From: Gemmatimonadota bacterium
Lineage (GTDB): Bacteria > Gemmatimonadota > Gemmatimonadetes > Gemmatimonadales > GWC2-71-9
Assembly: GCA_003220985.1 (NCBI GenBank)
Contig: QHTY01000054.1
Location: 2,686-8,607, forward strand
DNA length: 5,922 nt
Direction: 5' to 3'
Every line of letters starts with the position of its first letter. The first letter of the stretch is position 1. The translations under genes and the position numbers were made by a program. The notes under the pieces were generated by a model. That model saw only the letters and a list, made by a program, of their open reading frames with translations. It searched no databases and had not been told where the DNA came from. Below, piece after piece: positions 1 through 5,922 of this stretch.

Positions 1-3000
1 CAAGATTCAATTCCATCTCGAGCGTAACGCCCTGCTGCCCGATCGGCCACTGAAGGATGTACGGCATGCCCGCGAGCTGCGTCGGAGCCGTGTTGCGCCA
101 CGTCGCCTGGTTGAACAGCTTGAACACTGCCCAGGTCCCGCCGTACTGCAGGAGGACCTCGTCACGGCCCCGAATCTGGGCTGTCACACGCACCTCGCGC
201 GCCCGGGGCCCGATCCAGTCGAAAAGCCGCGCCGCGAGCTGGGTCCGCGTGAACTGAAAGACTTGACCGTCCACGGACACGGTGACCACGGGCATCGCCT
301 CGTCAACTCTGGGCTTGAGGGAGAACGAGAATCGTGGCTCATTCGGGCCGACCTGCCATAGTGCGCTCGACGTACCCGCCGCGCGGTTGAAGAAGTCCAG
401 GAACGCCGAGCTCGGGTGAATCGCGCCGCCCGGCACCGGCAGGAAGCGCGTGCCCTGCTGGATGAGCACGCCACCGAGCGCGTTCTTGAGACCGGCGAGG
501 GCGCCGGACTCCTGGTGGAAAACCGCGGCAACGTCCTGCAGCGTGGCGTCGACGCCCGAAGTCGCGTTGAACGGATACTTCGAGCGCAGCGGCTGGAATA
601 CCGCGCAGAAAGCGGCCGCTCGCTGATTCGCCGCCTGCGCCGGTAGGCTCCCGAGGACCCGCTCGACGCCGCCGAGCGGCTCCTCCATCAACCTTCGGAC
701 AGCCTGACCAACCTCCGCGGCTGCACCGTCGATTCGAAACTTCTGCGCGAGCTGCGCCACGGCCACCCGCGCCGCTCCCGTCCGATCCATCGTTTGCGCG
801 AGGAGCGCCTCCGCCGCCCCCGGCGGCGCGGTCGCCGCTTGAGCGACGATCGTCTGCAGGCCGACCAGCGCGTCGATGTACGGCTTGTTGGACTCGCTCA
901 CGAGTCTGTCGGTGACGGTCACGGGCGTCACGATCCTGACGGGCTGGAAAGCGCCGCCGAGTGTCTGCGTGTCCACGGCCGTGTTCTGGGCGACCACGGT
1001 GAGCAGCTGCAGCAGCGGCGACTGATTGTCGCTGAGCCGCAACAATTTTTGGGCCGCGTCGCGCGTGCCGACGAATGACGCGAGCTTGGCGGAGCCGAGA
1101 AAGGTCACCCACCGCCGGACGTAGTCTGAGTCGTACATTCTGCGCAGCTGCTCGACAATCTTCGCGGGATCGAGCTTCACGTTCGCCTGCCCGCCCAACA
1201 CCCAGTCCTCGGACTGAAAGAATTGGCTGGGGTTCGCCAGTGCCTGGCGCATGAACCCCCATCCGCCCGGGGTGAACGCCCCCGGCACGTCATACACGTT
1301 TCCCAACACCGCCGACGCACCTGGGAACTTCTGCGCGAATCGCACCGGCGGATTGCGGGCGGACGCCTCCCCGATGATCGCGTTGTAAATCTGCTCGGGG
1401 CCGGCAAAGGCCAGCAGGAAGTTGCGGGCGGGGTTGACCACAGCTTCGTCGGCGTCCGCCCCGCAGGCGTACACGACGCAGAGCTTGCGGGCGTAGAAGC
1501 TGAATTGCTTGCGCACCAGGTCGAGGCGGGTGGAATCGACCTGGCGACCCTCGAGCCATCGTTCCATCAGCAGCGAATCCAGGAACGCCGGCTCGATCTT
1601 GTTCGCGTGCGTGGTCGTCATCAGATAGGCTTTGAGCAGATTGTAGATTCGCCCGTACTCACCGGCCTCCCGCGGCGCAGCCGGCACATTCCGCAGGGTG
1701 CGCACGATGGAGGTGCGCGCCGGCCTGAGCAGCACGGCCTCCAGCCGGTCCAAATAGACCGGCCCGAGTTGCCGGTAGAGTGCCGACCCCTCGTACAGTC
1801 CCCAGCGGAACCGCAGGGGCGGCCCATCGCGCTGGAAGTCGGCGAGGATCTCGAGGCTCTGGCGCAGCCGGTCGAGCTTCGTCAGCGTCTCGGGGGCGGG
1901 TACGTCGGCCTCGCTCGCGAAGAGGCCTGCCAGGCCCTGCGCCGCATCGAGCGATCGGGCGGCGAGCCGGCGATTGTTGAAACAGGACACCGGCATGGCG
2001 AGGAGCCACAGCAGCGCCATGCCGGAGGCGGCGGCGAGGAGACCGCGGCGCCACAGGTTAACGTGCACGCCGCCCCGTGCGACGGCGTCGCCCGCCTTAT
2101 CGCGCAGGATCACGTCCCGGAATACGCCGCCGAGAAAGAGCCACTGCGGGACTTTACGCGCCGTGGCCGGAACCGCGGCGTCGCGAGGGCTGGCTTGATG
2201 GAGCCGGGCGTCGAACACCTGGGTCGCGCCGCGCGCGCCACCGGCCGCCGCGGAGGCCGCCGCCGGAGCGGCGTCGCTCGTCACAACCGCACGCACGCCG
2301 GTGAAATAGAACCCGCGTAGGACCGGGCTGACCGCGAGCTGGCTCGGCCGGCAGAGATCCACCAGGAACTGCGTCGCCAGCGGGGCGATCTTGCGCAGCT
2401 CACGCGGGAACTCGTACACCGCGGCGCGCCGCGCCGCTTCGCTCTCGCGGGGCAGCAGCAACAGCCGGCTCGCGGCGAGTCTGGTGAAGAGCCGCTCAAA
2501 GGCCTCGGTGACCCGTTGAAACTCGCGCTCGGCGTGCAGCCCGGCCGGCGCGCGCGACGGCCAGCGGAGCGTCGCGCCGACCCCGAGCTGAGCCTCCTCC
2601 CGGGACACGTGGTGCGCGAACTCCGGGAAGTGGGGAATGCGGTCCGCCTTCGTGAAGAGCACGTACACCGGTAGCGGGATTCCGAACGCCCGCCCCAGCT
2701 CGGCGAGCCGCGCGCGCAGGTCGGAGGCCGCCGCCGGCACCGCGGTGGCGCTCCCGGCCTTGAGCAGGTCCTCGCAGCTGAAGCAGACAACCGCGACGCG
2801 ACGCGCCTGCGCCCGCCCCGTCAACGTCGCCCGCATCCGATCCGGAATGACGTGGTGAACGAAGCGCGCCCAGCGGCTCGGCTCCTGCAGCAAGCCCCCG
2901 CCCGCTTCCACTACCACCGTATTCTGCGTGTACCAGAGATTCGCCGCGCGTGTGGGCGGGATCCGGTCCCCCTGGGAGACCTCCCCAGCGAGCAGGTCGG

Positions 3001-3385
3001 GATCCAGTCCGCAGTGCATCACGCTGGCCGTCTTCGCGCTGCCCACGGGACCGAGGACCACCACGAGGGGCAGCTTGCCGGGAGCGGCGGTCTTCGCCGC
3101 CCGCGACGCGGCGAGCCGGGCCCGCGCCGCCGTCATCGCCGCATCGATGTCGTCGTCGCCGGCTTCGCCCTGGTCGTCTCCCCCGCGCCGGGTGGTGAAC
3201 CAGAAGACGATACCCGCCGCGATCGCCCCCAAGACCCATAGCGCTCCACGCAGAATCCATAGGTCCCAGCCGGTCAGCTCGAGCCACTTCCCCAGCGCCC
3301 ACGTGATGATGAGGTAGATCACGAACGTCGACGCGACCGCGACGCTGACCTTGGCTCGGCGGGACCGCATCCCGAGGAGGCTCAC
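1..3385 (-). CDS. tssM: TssM/IcmF, T6SS membrane-complex protein (3' end cut off by window edge)
   Basis: TssM is the large inner-membrane subunit of the T6SS envelope complex. It is anchored beside TssL and reaches through the periplasm to the TssJ lipoprotein. The frame is open for 1128 codons with no stop, and the family is usually about 1100-1200 residues, so only a short C-terminal tail should be missing. Numbered from the GTG at 3385, it shows two N-terminal membrane helices (about 13-32 and 43-63) and an Asp-rich linker. A cytoplasmic NTPase-like domain follows, with P-loop GPVGSAKT (112-119), a hydrophobic strand ending in EAGG (160-163) and a TKAD base-recognition motif (245-248). 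Next come an Ala-rich linker (372-387), a third membrane helix (about 448-466), and a long periplasmic region ending in an IcmF C-terminal-like part (GGTWAVFKLF around W1085). I chose the GTG at 3385 because it overlaps the tssL stop (GTGA). The alternative ATG at 3370 removes five residues and has no Shine-Dalgarno sequence. The P-loop has Ala where Gly is canonical. Confidence 0.93.
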   Translation of the reverse strand, partial: MSLLGMRSRRAKVSVAVASTFVIYLIITWALGKWLELTGWDLWILRGALWVLGAIAAGIVFWFTTRRGGDDQGEAGDDDIDAAMTAARARLAASRAAKTAAPGKLPLVVVLGPVGSAKTASVMHCGLDPDLLAGEVSQGDRIPPTRAANLWYTQNTVVVEAGGGLLQEPSRWARFVHHVIPDRMRATLTGRAQARRVAVVCFSCEDLLKAGSATAVPAAASDLRARLAELGRAFGIPLPVYVLFTKADRIPHFPEFAHHVSREEAQLGVGATLRWPSRAPAGLHAEREFQRVTEAFERLFTRLAASRLLLLPRESEAARRAAVYEFPRELRKIAPLATQFLVDLCRPSQLAVSPVLRGFYFTGVRAVVTSDAAPAAASAAAGGARGATQVFDARLHQASPRDAAVPATARKVPQWLFLGGVFRDVILRDKAGDAVARGGVHVNLWRRGLLAAASGMALLWLLAMPVSCFNNRRLAARSLDAAQGLAGLFASEADVPAPETLTKLDRLRQSLEILADFQRDGPPLRFRWGLYEGSALYRQLGPVYLDRLEAVLLRPARTSIVRTLRNVPAAPREAGEYGRIYNLLKAYLMTTTHANKIEPAFLDSLLMERWLEGRQVDSTRLDLVRKQFSFYARKLCVVYACGADADEAVVNPARNFLLAFAGPEQIYNAIIGEASARNPPVRFAQKFPGASAVLGNVYDVPGAFTPGGWGFMRQALANPSQFFQSEDWVLGGQANVKLDPAKIVEQLRRMYDSDYVRRWVTFLGSAKLASFVGTRDAAQKLLRLSDNQSPLLQLLTVVAQNTAVDTQTLGGAFQPVRIVTPVTVTDRLVSESNKPYIDALVGLQTIVAQAATAPPGAAEALLAQTMDRTGAARVAVAQLAQKFRIDGAAAEVGQAVRRLMEEPLGGVERVLGSLPAQAANQRAAAFCAVFQPLRSKYPFNATSGVDATLQDVAAVFHQESGALAGLKNALGGVLIQQGTRFLPVPGGAIHPSSAFLDFFNRAAGTSSALWQVGPNEPRFSFSLKPRVDEAMPVVTVSVDGQVFQFTRTQLAARLFDWIGPRAREVRVTAQIRGRDEVLLQYGGTWAVFKLFNQATWRNTAPTQLAGMPYILQWPIGQQGVTLEMELNL
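3382..3385 (-). other. GTGA stop-start overlap coupling tssL and tssM
   Basis: Read on the minus strand, GTGA contains the tssM GTG (3385-3383) and the tssL TGA (3384-3382). Four-nucleotide overlaps of this kind usually mark translational reinitiation between subunits made in fixed ratio. No Shine-Dalgarno sequence is visible before either the GTG or the alternative ATG at 3370, which favours coupling. Confidence 0.6.
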
Positions 3386-4104
3386 GGTCCGGGCCGCAAC
3401 GATTGGAGCTGCGAAATCCAGGACCCGAGCGTGATCCTGATGACGAGCCAGATAGCGATAGCCGAAGTGGCGAGCCCGAGCGCTGTGATCGCCAGGCGGC
3501 GCAGCCAGGGATCCAGGTTGAGCGGGAAGGTCTCTCGCTCGGGAGGCGCCCAGCCCGGCGCGAGCTCTCCCAGCGCTCCGCGGACTCGAGCGATTTTCTC
3601 GGCCGCTGCGCCCGCCCACCGCTGTGCTTCGCTCTGACCAGCGGCGCCGTAGCGGCCCCGGAATCCGAGCAGCAGGCACAACTGATAAACCTCGAGTACG
3701 TCAGCCAGCTCCTCCGAGTCCTGGCGCCCGATCAGGGTGCGCAGATTCTCGAAGAACACCTCTCCTCCCATGTGCTCGCCGAAGAGTTCTTCCTGGAGCG
3801 GCTTGCGCGACCAGCCCGCCAAGGCGGGGAGCGGCGAGTTCAGGATGGACTCGTCGAGGAACATCACGATCGCGTAAATCGCGAGCTTGACGTCCTCGCT
3901 GGCGTACCCCGCCCGCCGCGCCTCCTCGTGCGCGCCAGACAGCAGCTGCTTGATGTGGTTGCGGAAGGTTGCCGCGTCGGTGACGCTCTGGCGGTTGGCG
4001 CGCACCCGTCCGACGGCGGTCAGCACCTCTTGCAAGACGATCGCGAGGAGTCCGCGCTGCGCGTCTCGCTGCCCCGCCTCCGCGTCGACCGCCTTGGGTG
4101 ACAT
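3382..4104 (-). CDS. tssL: TssL/DotU, short form, T6SS inner-membrane protein
   Basis: TssL forms the inner-membrane base of the T6SS channel with TssM, and its cytoplasmic domain contacts the baseplate adaptor TssK. The 240-residue protein matches the DotU family in length and layout. It has an all-helical cytoplasmic domain with the FLDESI motif (82-87) and the hallmark LEVYQLCLLLGFRGRY segment (137-152). A single hydrophobic helix near the C-terminus (about 204-226) fits a tail anchor. The C-terminus is only about 14 residues past the membrane helix, so the OmpA/peptidoglycan-binding extension of long TssL proteins is absent. In such systems wall binding is usually supplied by another protein (for example TagL/TagN types), which is not in this window. 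The ATG lies 4 nt after the tssK stop with only a weak upstream GAGC, consistent with coupled translation. The TGA overlaps the probable tssM GTG. Confidence 0.96.
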   Translation of the reverse strand: MSPKAVDAEAGQRDAQRGLLAIVLQEVLTAVGRVRANRQSVTDAATFRNHIKQLLSGAHEEARRAGYASEDVKLAIYAIVMFLDESILNSPLPALAGWSRKPLQEELFGEHMGGEVFFENLRTLIGRQDSEELADVLEVYQLCLLLGFRGRYGAAGQSEAQRWAGAAAEKIARVRGALGELAPGWAPPERETFPLNLDPWLRRLAITALGLATSAIAIWLVIRITLGSWISQLQSLRPGP

Positions 4105-4108
4105 GCGC

Positions 4109-5473
4109 TCAGCTGTGCGCCGATTCTAGGACGATGTGAAGCTCGAACTCCGCGTCGGCCAGCGTCTCCGGAGCATAGACGCCAACGTCGCCCGTCTTCG
4201 TCATCCCTTCCCAGCACGGCCCGGTGCGCTCGATGGCGAAGTACTGCGCGGCCGGGTCGCGGGGAATTGCCGACGGCGGCGCCGCGAGATGTTCGAGCGC
4301 GAGGCCGGCGAGCCCGGAGCTCACCAGGCGGACAATGTGCTGGCCGGCGCACACCTTCACGAGCGGGGGCACGCCCCGGATCAGGTCCGCCGCCTTCGTG
4401 CGGGATCGGACGCCGAGCACCCACTTCGACGGGCCGAAGCAACGCTGGTCGAGGACCTTCCCCGTATGCAGCAGCTTGCGCGACCGCGACAGAGGGACGG
4501 AGATGCAGTTCGTGGGAACGACGAGCTCGAGGTGCGAGCGAATGTGACGCTCGAGCGCTGCGAAGCACTCCCCGAGGCGATCGTGGTCGTAGGCCGGCAG
4601 CGCCCGCGGGTGCGAGTCGAGCGCGAACGTGCACAGGGCCCCCGCCAACCGCGCGAGCTCCGCGTACGCCTGCTCCGGCCGTGAGCGTTTTTGCTCGAGG
4701 ACGTGACGCAACGGCGCGAGGCTCGAGTGGATCGCGTGGCTGAGCCAGAAGCTCGAGACGTCCCGGGTCCCTGACTCCGCCCCCTGCTTCGGAATCTTGA
4801 GTCGCTGACCGGCGAGGGTCTCGCTCTTCGCATCGAGGACTTCGATCACACGCCTGAGCAGCTCCATCAGCGATTCGCTGGCGCCGACCTGGAGCAGCGG
4901 CGGAATGTAGTCAGGGTCGTAGATGAAGGCGCCGGCGCCATCGCGCCGGACCCGCGCGAGGGCCAGAGCGACCACATCGCCGCTCACCTCTGCATCCAGG
5001 AGCAGCCGGAAGTTCTTCCGGCCCAGACTGACGGGCTTCTCGTCGCGCCCAGTCAGATCATCGGCGATCGGGGTCTGCTCGGCGAGGTAGCGCGCGCCCG
5101 CGTCGGCTGCCGTCGGTCCGAGAGCGCAGTTCGCCTGGCCCGCCCGGTACGGAGGAATGGCGAGTAGGACGACGTGACTCTCCTGCGTGGGCGAGAAGAG
5201 CTCTCGCACCTCGCGGGGCGGCGGCAACGGGTCGGCGTCGGGAAAGTGGAATCCAAGGCCGTCGGGCATGACACCGCGCGCGTGCACGACTGCCACCGTG
5301 CCGTTGCGGAGCGCCTCCGCGTCGAAATCGTAGCCTGCCAGCCCGTACGGCTTGAAAAACAGCTGCGACAAAGCGAAAGCGATCGAGTCTTCAAAGTAGC
5401 GGTTCTGCACCTGGAAGTGGTGCTGCGCCAGGTGCATGCCTTCCTGCCATACGACCTTCGAAAGGTTTCTCAT
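4109..5473 (-). CDS. tssK: TssK, T6SS baseplate-to-membrane adaptor
   Basis: TssK is a cytoplasmic trimer that binds the TssFG baseplate wedge through its N-terminal shell domain and TssL/TssM through its C-terminal head domain. It is related to receptor-binding proteins of siphophages. The 454 residues match the usual size. The N-terminus has the family signature VVWQEGMHLAQHHFQ (7-21) followed by NRYFE. The middle is helical (FWLSHAIHSSLAPLRHVLEQ from 242; AYAELARLAGAL 269-280; PAYDHDRLG 293-301). The C-terminal head carries PPLVKVCAG, SSGLAGLALEHL, and a last block YFAIERTGPCW (411-421). The ATG at 5473 puts the signature at the expected distance from the start. The frame stays open upstream to 5617, but that would add 48 unconserved residues and run into the divergent gene. 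The Shine-Dalgarno signal is weak (GTAAG immediately before the ATG). It is the first of the three minus-strand genes in the window. Confidence 0.96.
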   Translation of the reverse strand: MRNLSKVVWQEGMHLAQHHFQVQNRYFEDSIAFALSQLFFKPYGLAGYDFDAEALRNGTVAVVHARGVMPDGLGFHFPDADPLPPPREVRELFSPTQESHVVLLAIPPYRAGQANCALGPTAADAGARYLAEQTPIADDLTGRDEKPVSLGRKNFRLLLDAEVSGDVVALALARVRRDGAGAFIYDPDYIPPLLQVGASESLMELLRRVIEVLDAKSETLAGQRLKIPKQGAESGTRDVSSFWLSHAIHSSLAPLRHVLEQKRSRPEQAYAELARLAGALCTFALDSHPRALPAYDHDRLGECFAALERHIRSHLELVVPTNCISVPLSRSRKLLHTGKVLDQRCFGPSKWVLGVRSRTKAADLIRGVPPLVKVCAGQHIVRLVSSGLAGLALEHLAAPPSAIPRDPAAQYFAIERTGPCWEGMTKTGDVGVYAPETLADAEFELHIVLESAHS

Positions 5474-5486
5474 CTTACGTCGCCAG

Positions 5487-5506
5487 CTTGCCAGGCTTCG
5501 GGCAAG
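5487..5506. repeat. Short inverted repeat upstream of tssK
   Basis: CTTGCC (5487-5492) and GGCAAG (5501-5506) are perfect 6-bp inverted arms around an 8-nt loop, 14-33 nt upstream of the tssK ATG. It would form a small hairpin in the tssK leader, or could be a dimeric operator. It lacks a U-tract, so it is unlikely to be a terminator. Six base pairs can arise by chance in GC-rich DNA. Confidence 0.35.
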
Positions 5507-5539
5507 GGGTAGGTTGTTCGTAGATTTATCAGCCGGGAC

Positions 5540-5545
5540 GGGGAG
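5540..5545 (+). promoter_or_regulatory. Shine-Dalgarno sequence of the plus-strand gene
   Basis: GGGGAG lies 5 nt before the ATG at 5551 and is the best ribosome binding site in the window. It supports that start codon. The minus-strand genes have weak or no comparable sites and seem to rely on coupling. Confidence 0.7.
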
Positions 5546-5550
5546 TGTCC

Positions 5551-5922
5551 ATGACCCTTGAAGAATTCCGCGCGAAGTACCGACTGCAGCAGCGACTGAC
5601 GCAACGGGGGGTCGCAAGCTACCACGCAGTCGATTCGTCCGGACGCGTCGTCATGGTTCACTCGCTCGATTCCGCTTCCCGCGAGGAAGTGGATCGTGTG
5701 CGCGGCATGATCCATCAGCTCAACGCCGCCGACCGCAAGCGTATCCTCGAGATTCTCGACGTGGATGGCGTGCCCGTTATCGTCACCGACTATCTCCAGG
5801 TATTCCAGACACTCGCGCAATGGCTCGAGGTGAGAACCCGAAGTGCGCCGGCCGCGCCAACGGTGCCGACCGCTTCGTCGCAGGGTCCGCCCTGGGGGGA
5901 ATTCACGCAGCTGTTCGGACCT
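5551..5922 (+). CDS. Uncharacterised protein with degenerate kinase N-lobe-like region (3' part outside window)
   Basis: I do not recognise a named family with certainty. The 124 visible residues begin at an ATG with a clear GGGGAG 5 nt upstream, and the frame is open to the edge. Residues 10-92 resemble a Ser/Thr kinase N-lobe. YRLQQRL fits strand 1; ASYHAVDSSGRVVMVHSLD (22-40) fits strands 2-3; a helix (43-57) and ILEILDVDGVPVIVTDYL (65-82) followed by LAQWL fit strands 4-5 and the hinge. The expected VAIK lysine is replaced (VMVH, 34-37) and no glycine-rich loop is visible, so an active kinase is unlikely in this part. An Ala/Pro/Thr/Ser-rich linker follows (98-114), then WGEFTQLFG (115-123). 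No signal peptide or membrane helix is visible. Divergence from tssK suggests a T6SS accessory or regulatory role, which is inference only. It could instead be an unrelated neighbour. Confidence 0.8.
   Translation, partial: MTLEEFRAKYRLQQRLTQRGVASYHAVDSSGRVVMVHSLDSASREEVDRVRGMIHQLNAADRKRILEILDVDGVPVIVTDYLQVFQTLAQWLEVRTRSAPAAPTVPTASSQGPPWGEFTQLFGP

Larger units (their letters stand above)
5474..5550. promoter_or_regulatory. Divergent intergenic region, probable promoter(s) for tssK operon and the plus-strand gene
   Basis: This 77-bp gap separates two divergently oriented starts, so at least one promoter is expected here if transcription begins at these genes. An AT-richer patch (about 5515-5530) stands out from the GC-rich surroundings. 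On the minus strand TGGACA (5551-5546) and GATAAA (5530-5525) loosely resemble -35 and -10 boxes, but the spacer is only 15 nt and the -10 match is poor. On the plus strand TAGATT (5521-5526) could be a -10, with no good -35 partner. I see no clear sigma-54 GG-N10-GC element. Confidence 0.4.

Noticed and set aside
1003..1017. GCAGCTGCAGCAGC-like short repeat
   Set aside because: It falls in the tssM frame as Leu/Gln codons (LLQLL) and needs no other explanation.
339..1262. 307-codon minus-strand frame overlapping tssM
   Set aside because: It is an out-of-frame shadow of the TssM periplasmic domain with a low-complexity Arg/Ala/Gly composition.
1223..2320. 365-codon plus-strand open frame inside tssM
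   Set aside because: It is antisense to the conserved tssM frame, has an Arg/Gly/His-rich composition typical of GC-rich shadow frames, and shows no domain-like pattern.
2496..3302. 268-codon minus-strand frame overlapping tssM
   Set aside because: It is a different frame over the TssM membrane helices and P-loop. The translation is Arg/Gly-rich with no family features, while the neighbouring frame gives clear TssM motifs.
1..3385. Possibility that tssM is a broken pseudogene
   Set aside because: I translated the frame through to the window edge and found no stop or frameshift. The missing stop reflects the window boundary.
3403..4101. 232-codon plus-strand frame opposite tssL
   Set aside because: It mirrors tssL almost exactly, where the minus-strand protein carries unmistakable DotU motifs.
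5474..5617. N-terminal extension of tssK by 48 codons
   Set aside because: It would overlap the start of the divergent gene, and the TssK signature already begins a few residues after the ATG at 5473.
5470..5820. 116-codon minus-strand frame opposite the plus-strand gene
   Set aside because: It would overlap the tssK start and lies antisense to a frame with a good Shine-Dalgarno sequence and a kinase-like pattern. This is the less certain of the shadow rejections.

Overview
The window is GC-rich (about two thirds G+C by eye) and almost fully coding. It holds one end of a type VI secretion system (T6SS) cluster. Three genes lie tightly packed on the minus strand in the order tssK, tssL, tssM. 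A fourth, divergent gene on the plus strand runs off the right edge. I saw no tRNA, rRNA, CRISPR array, insertion sequence or convincing terminator.

Layout. Positions 1-3385 (minus) hold nearly all of tssM/icmF, the large inner-membrane ATPase-like protein of the T6SS membrane complex. Its reading frame is open without a stop from its start to the window edge, and only the extreme C-terminus is missing. Positions 3382-4104 (minus) hold tssL/dotU, the short form with a single C-terminal membrane anchor. Its stop codon overlaps the probable GTG start of tssM by 4 nt. Positions 4109-5473 (minus) hold tssK, the baseplate adaptor, which ends 4 nt before the tssL start. Positions 5474-5550 are a 77-bp divergent intergenic region that probably contains the promoter(s). 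Positions 5551-5922 (plus) hold the first 124 codons of a protein that looks like a degenerate kinase N-lobe. It is followed by an Ala/Pro linker and a GEFTQLFG motif at the very edge.

How they work together. TssK connects the phage-tail-like baseplate to the cytoplasmic domains of TssL and TssM. TssL and TssM form the inner-membrane part of the envelope-spanning channel. Their overlap or near-contact suggests one transcript with translational coupling. The divergent gene has no recognised core T6SS role. By position and fold resemblance I infer an accessory or regulatory protein.

Organism. The TssM P-loop reads GPVGSAKT and its Walker B-like strand ends in EAGG, unlike the usual GxxGxGKT and DTAG of enterobacterial or pseudomonad TssM. 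TssK starts with EGMHLAQHHFQ rather than the common EGMFLRPQHFQ. Together with the GC content and the GEFTxxF motif, this suggests a lineage outside the best-studied gammaproteobacteria. Acidobacteriota, Gemmatimonadota or a myxobacterium-like group are my guesses from memory; I cannot assign the phylum from the sequence alone.
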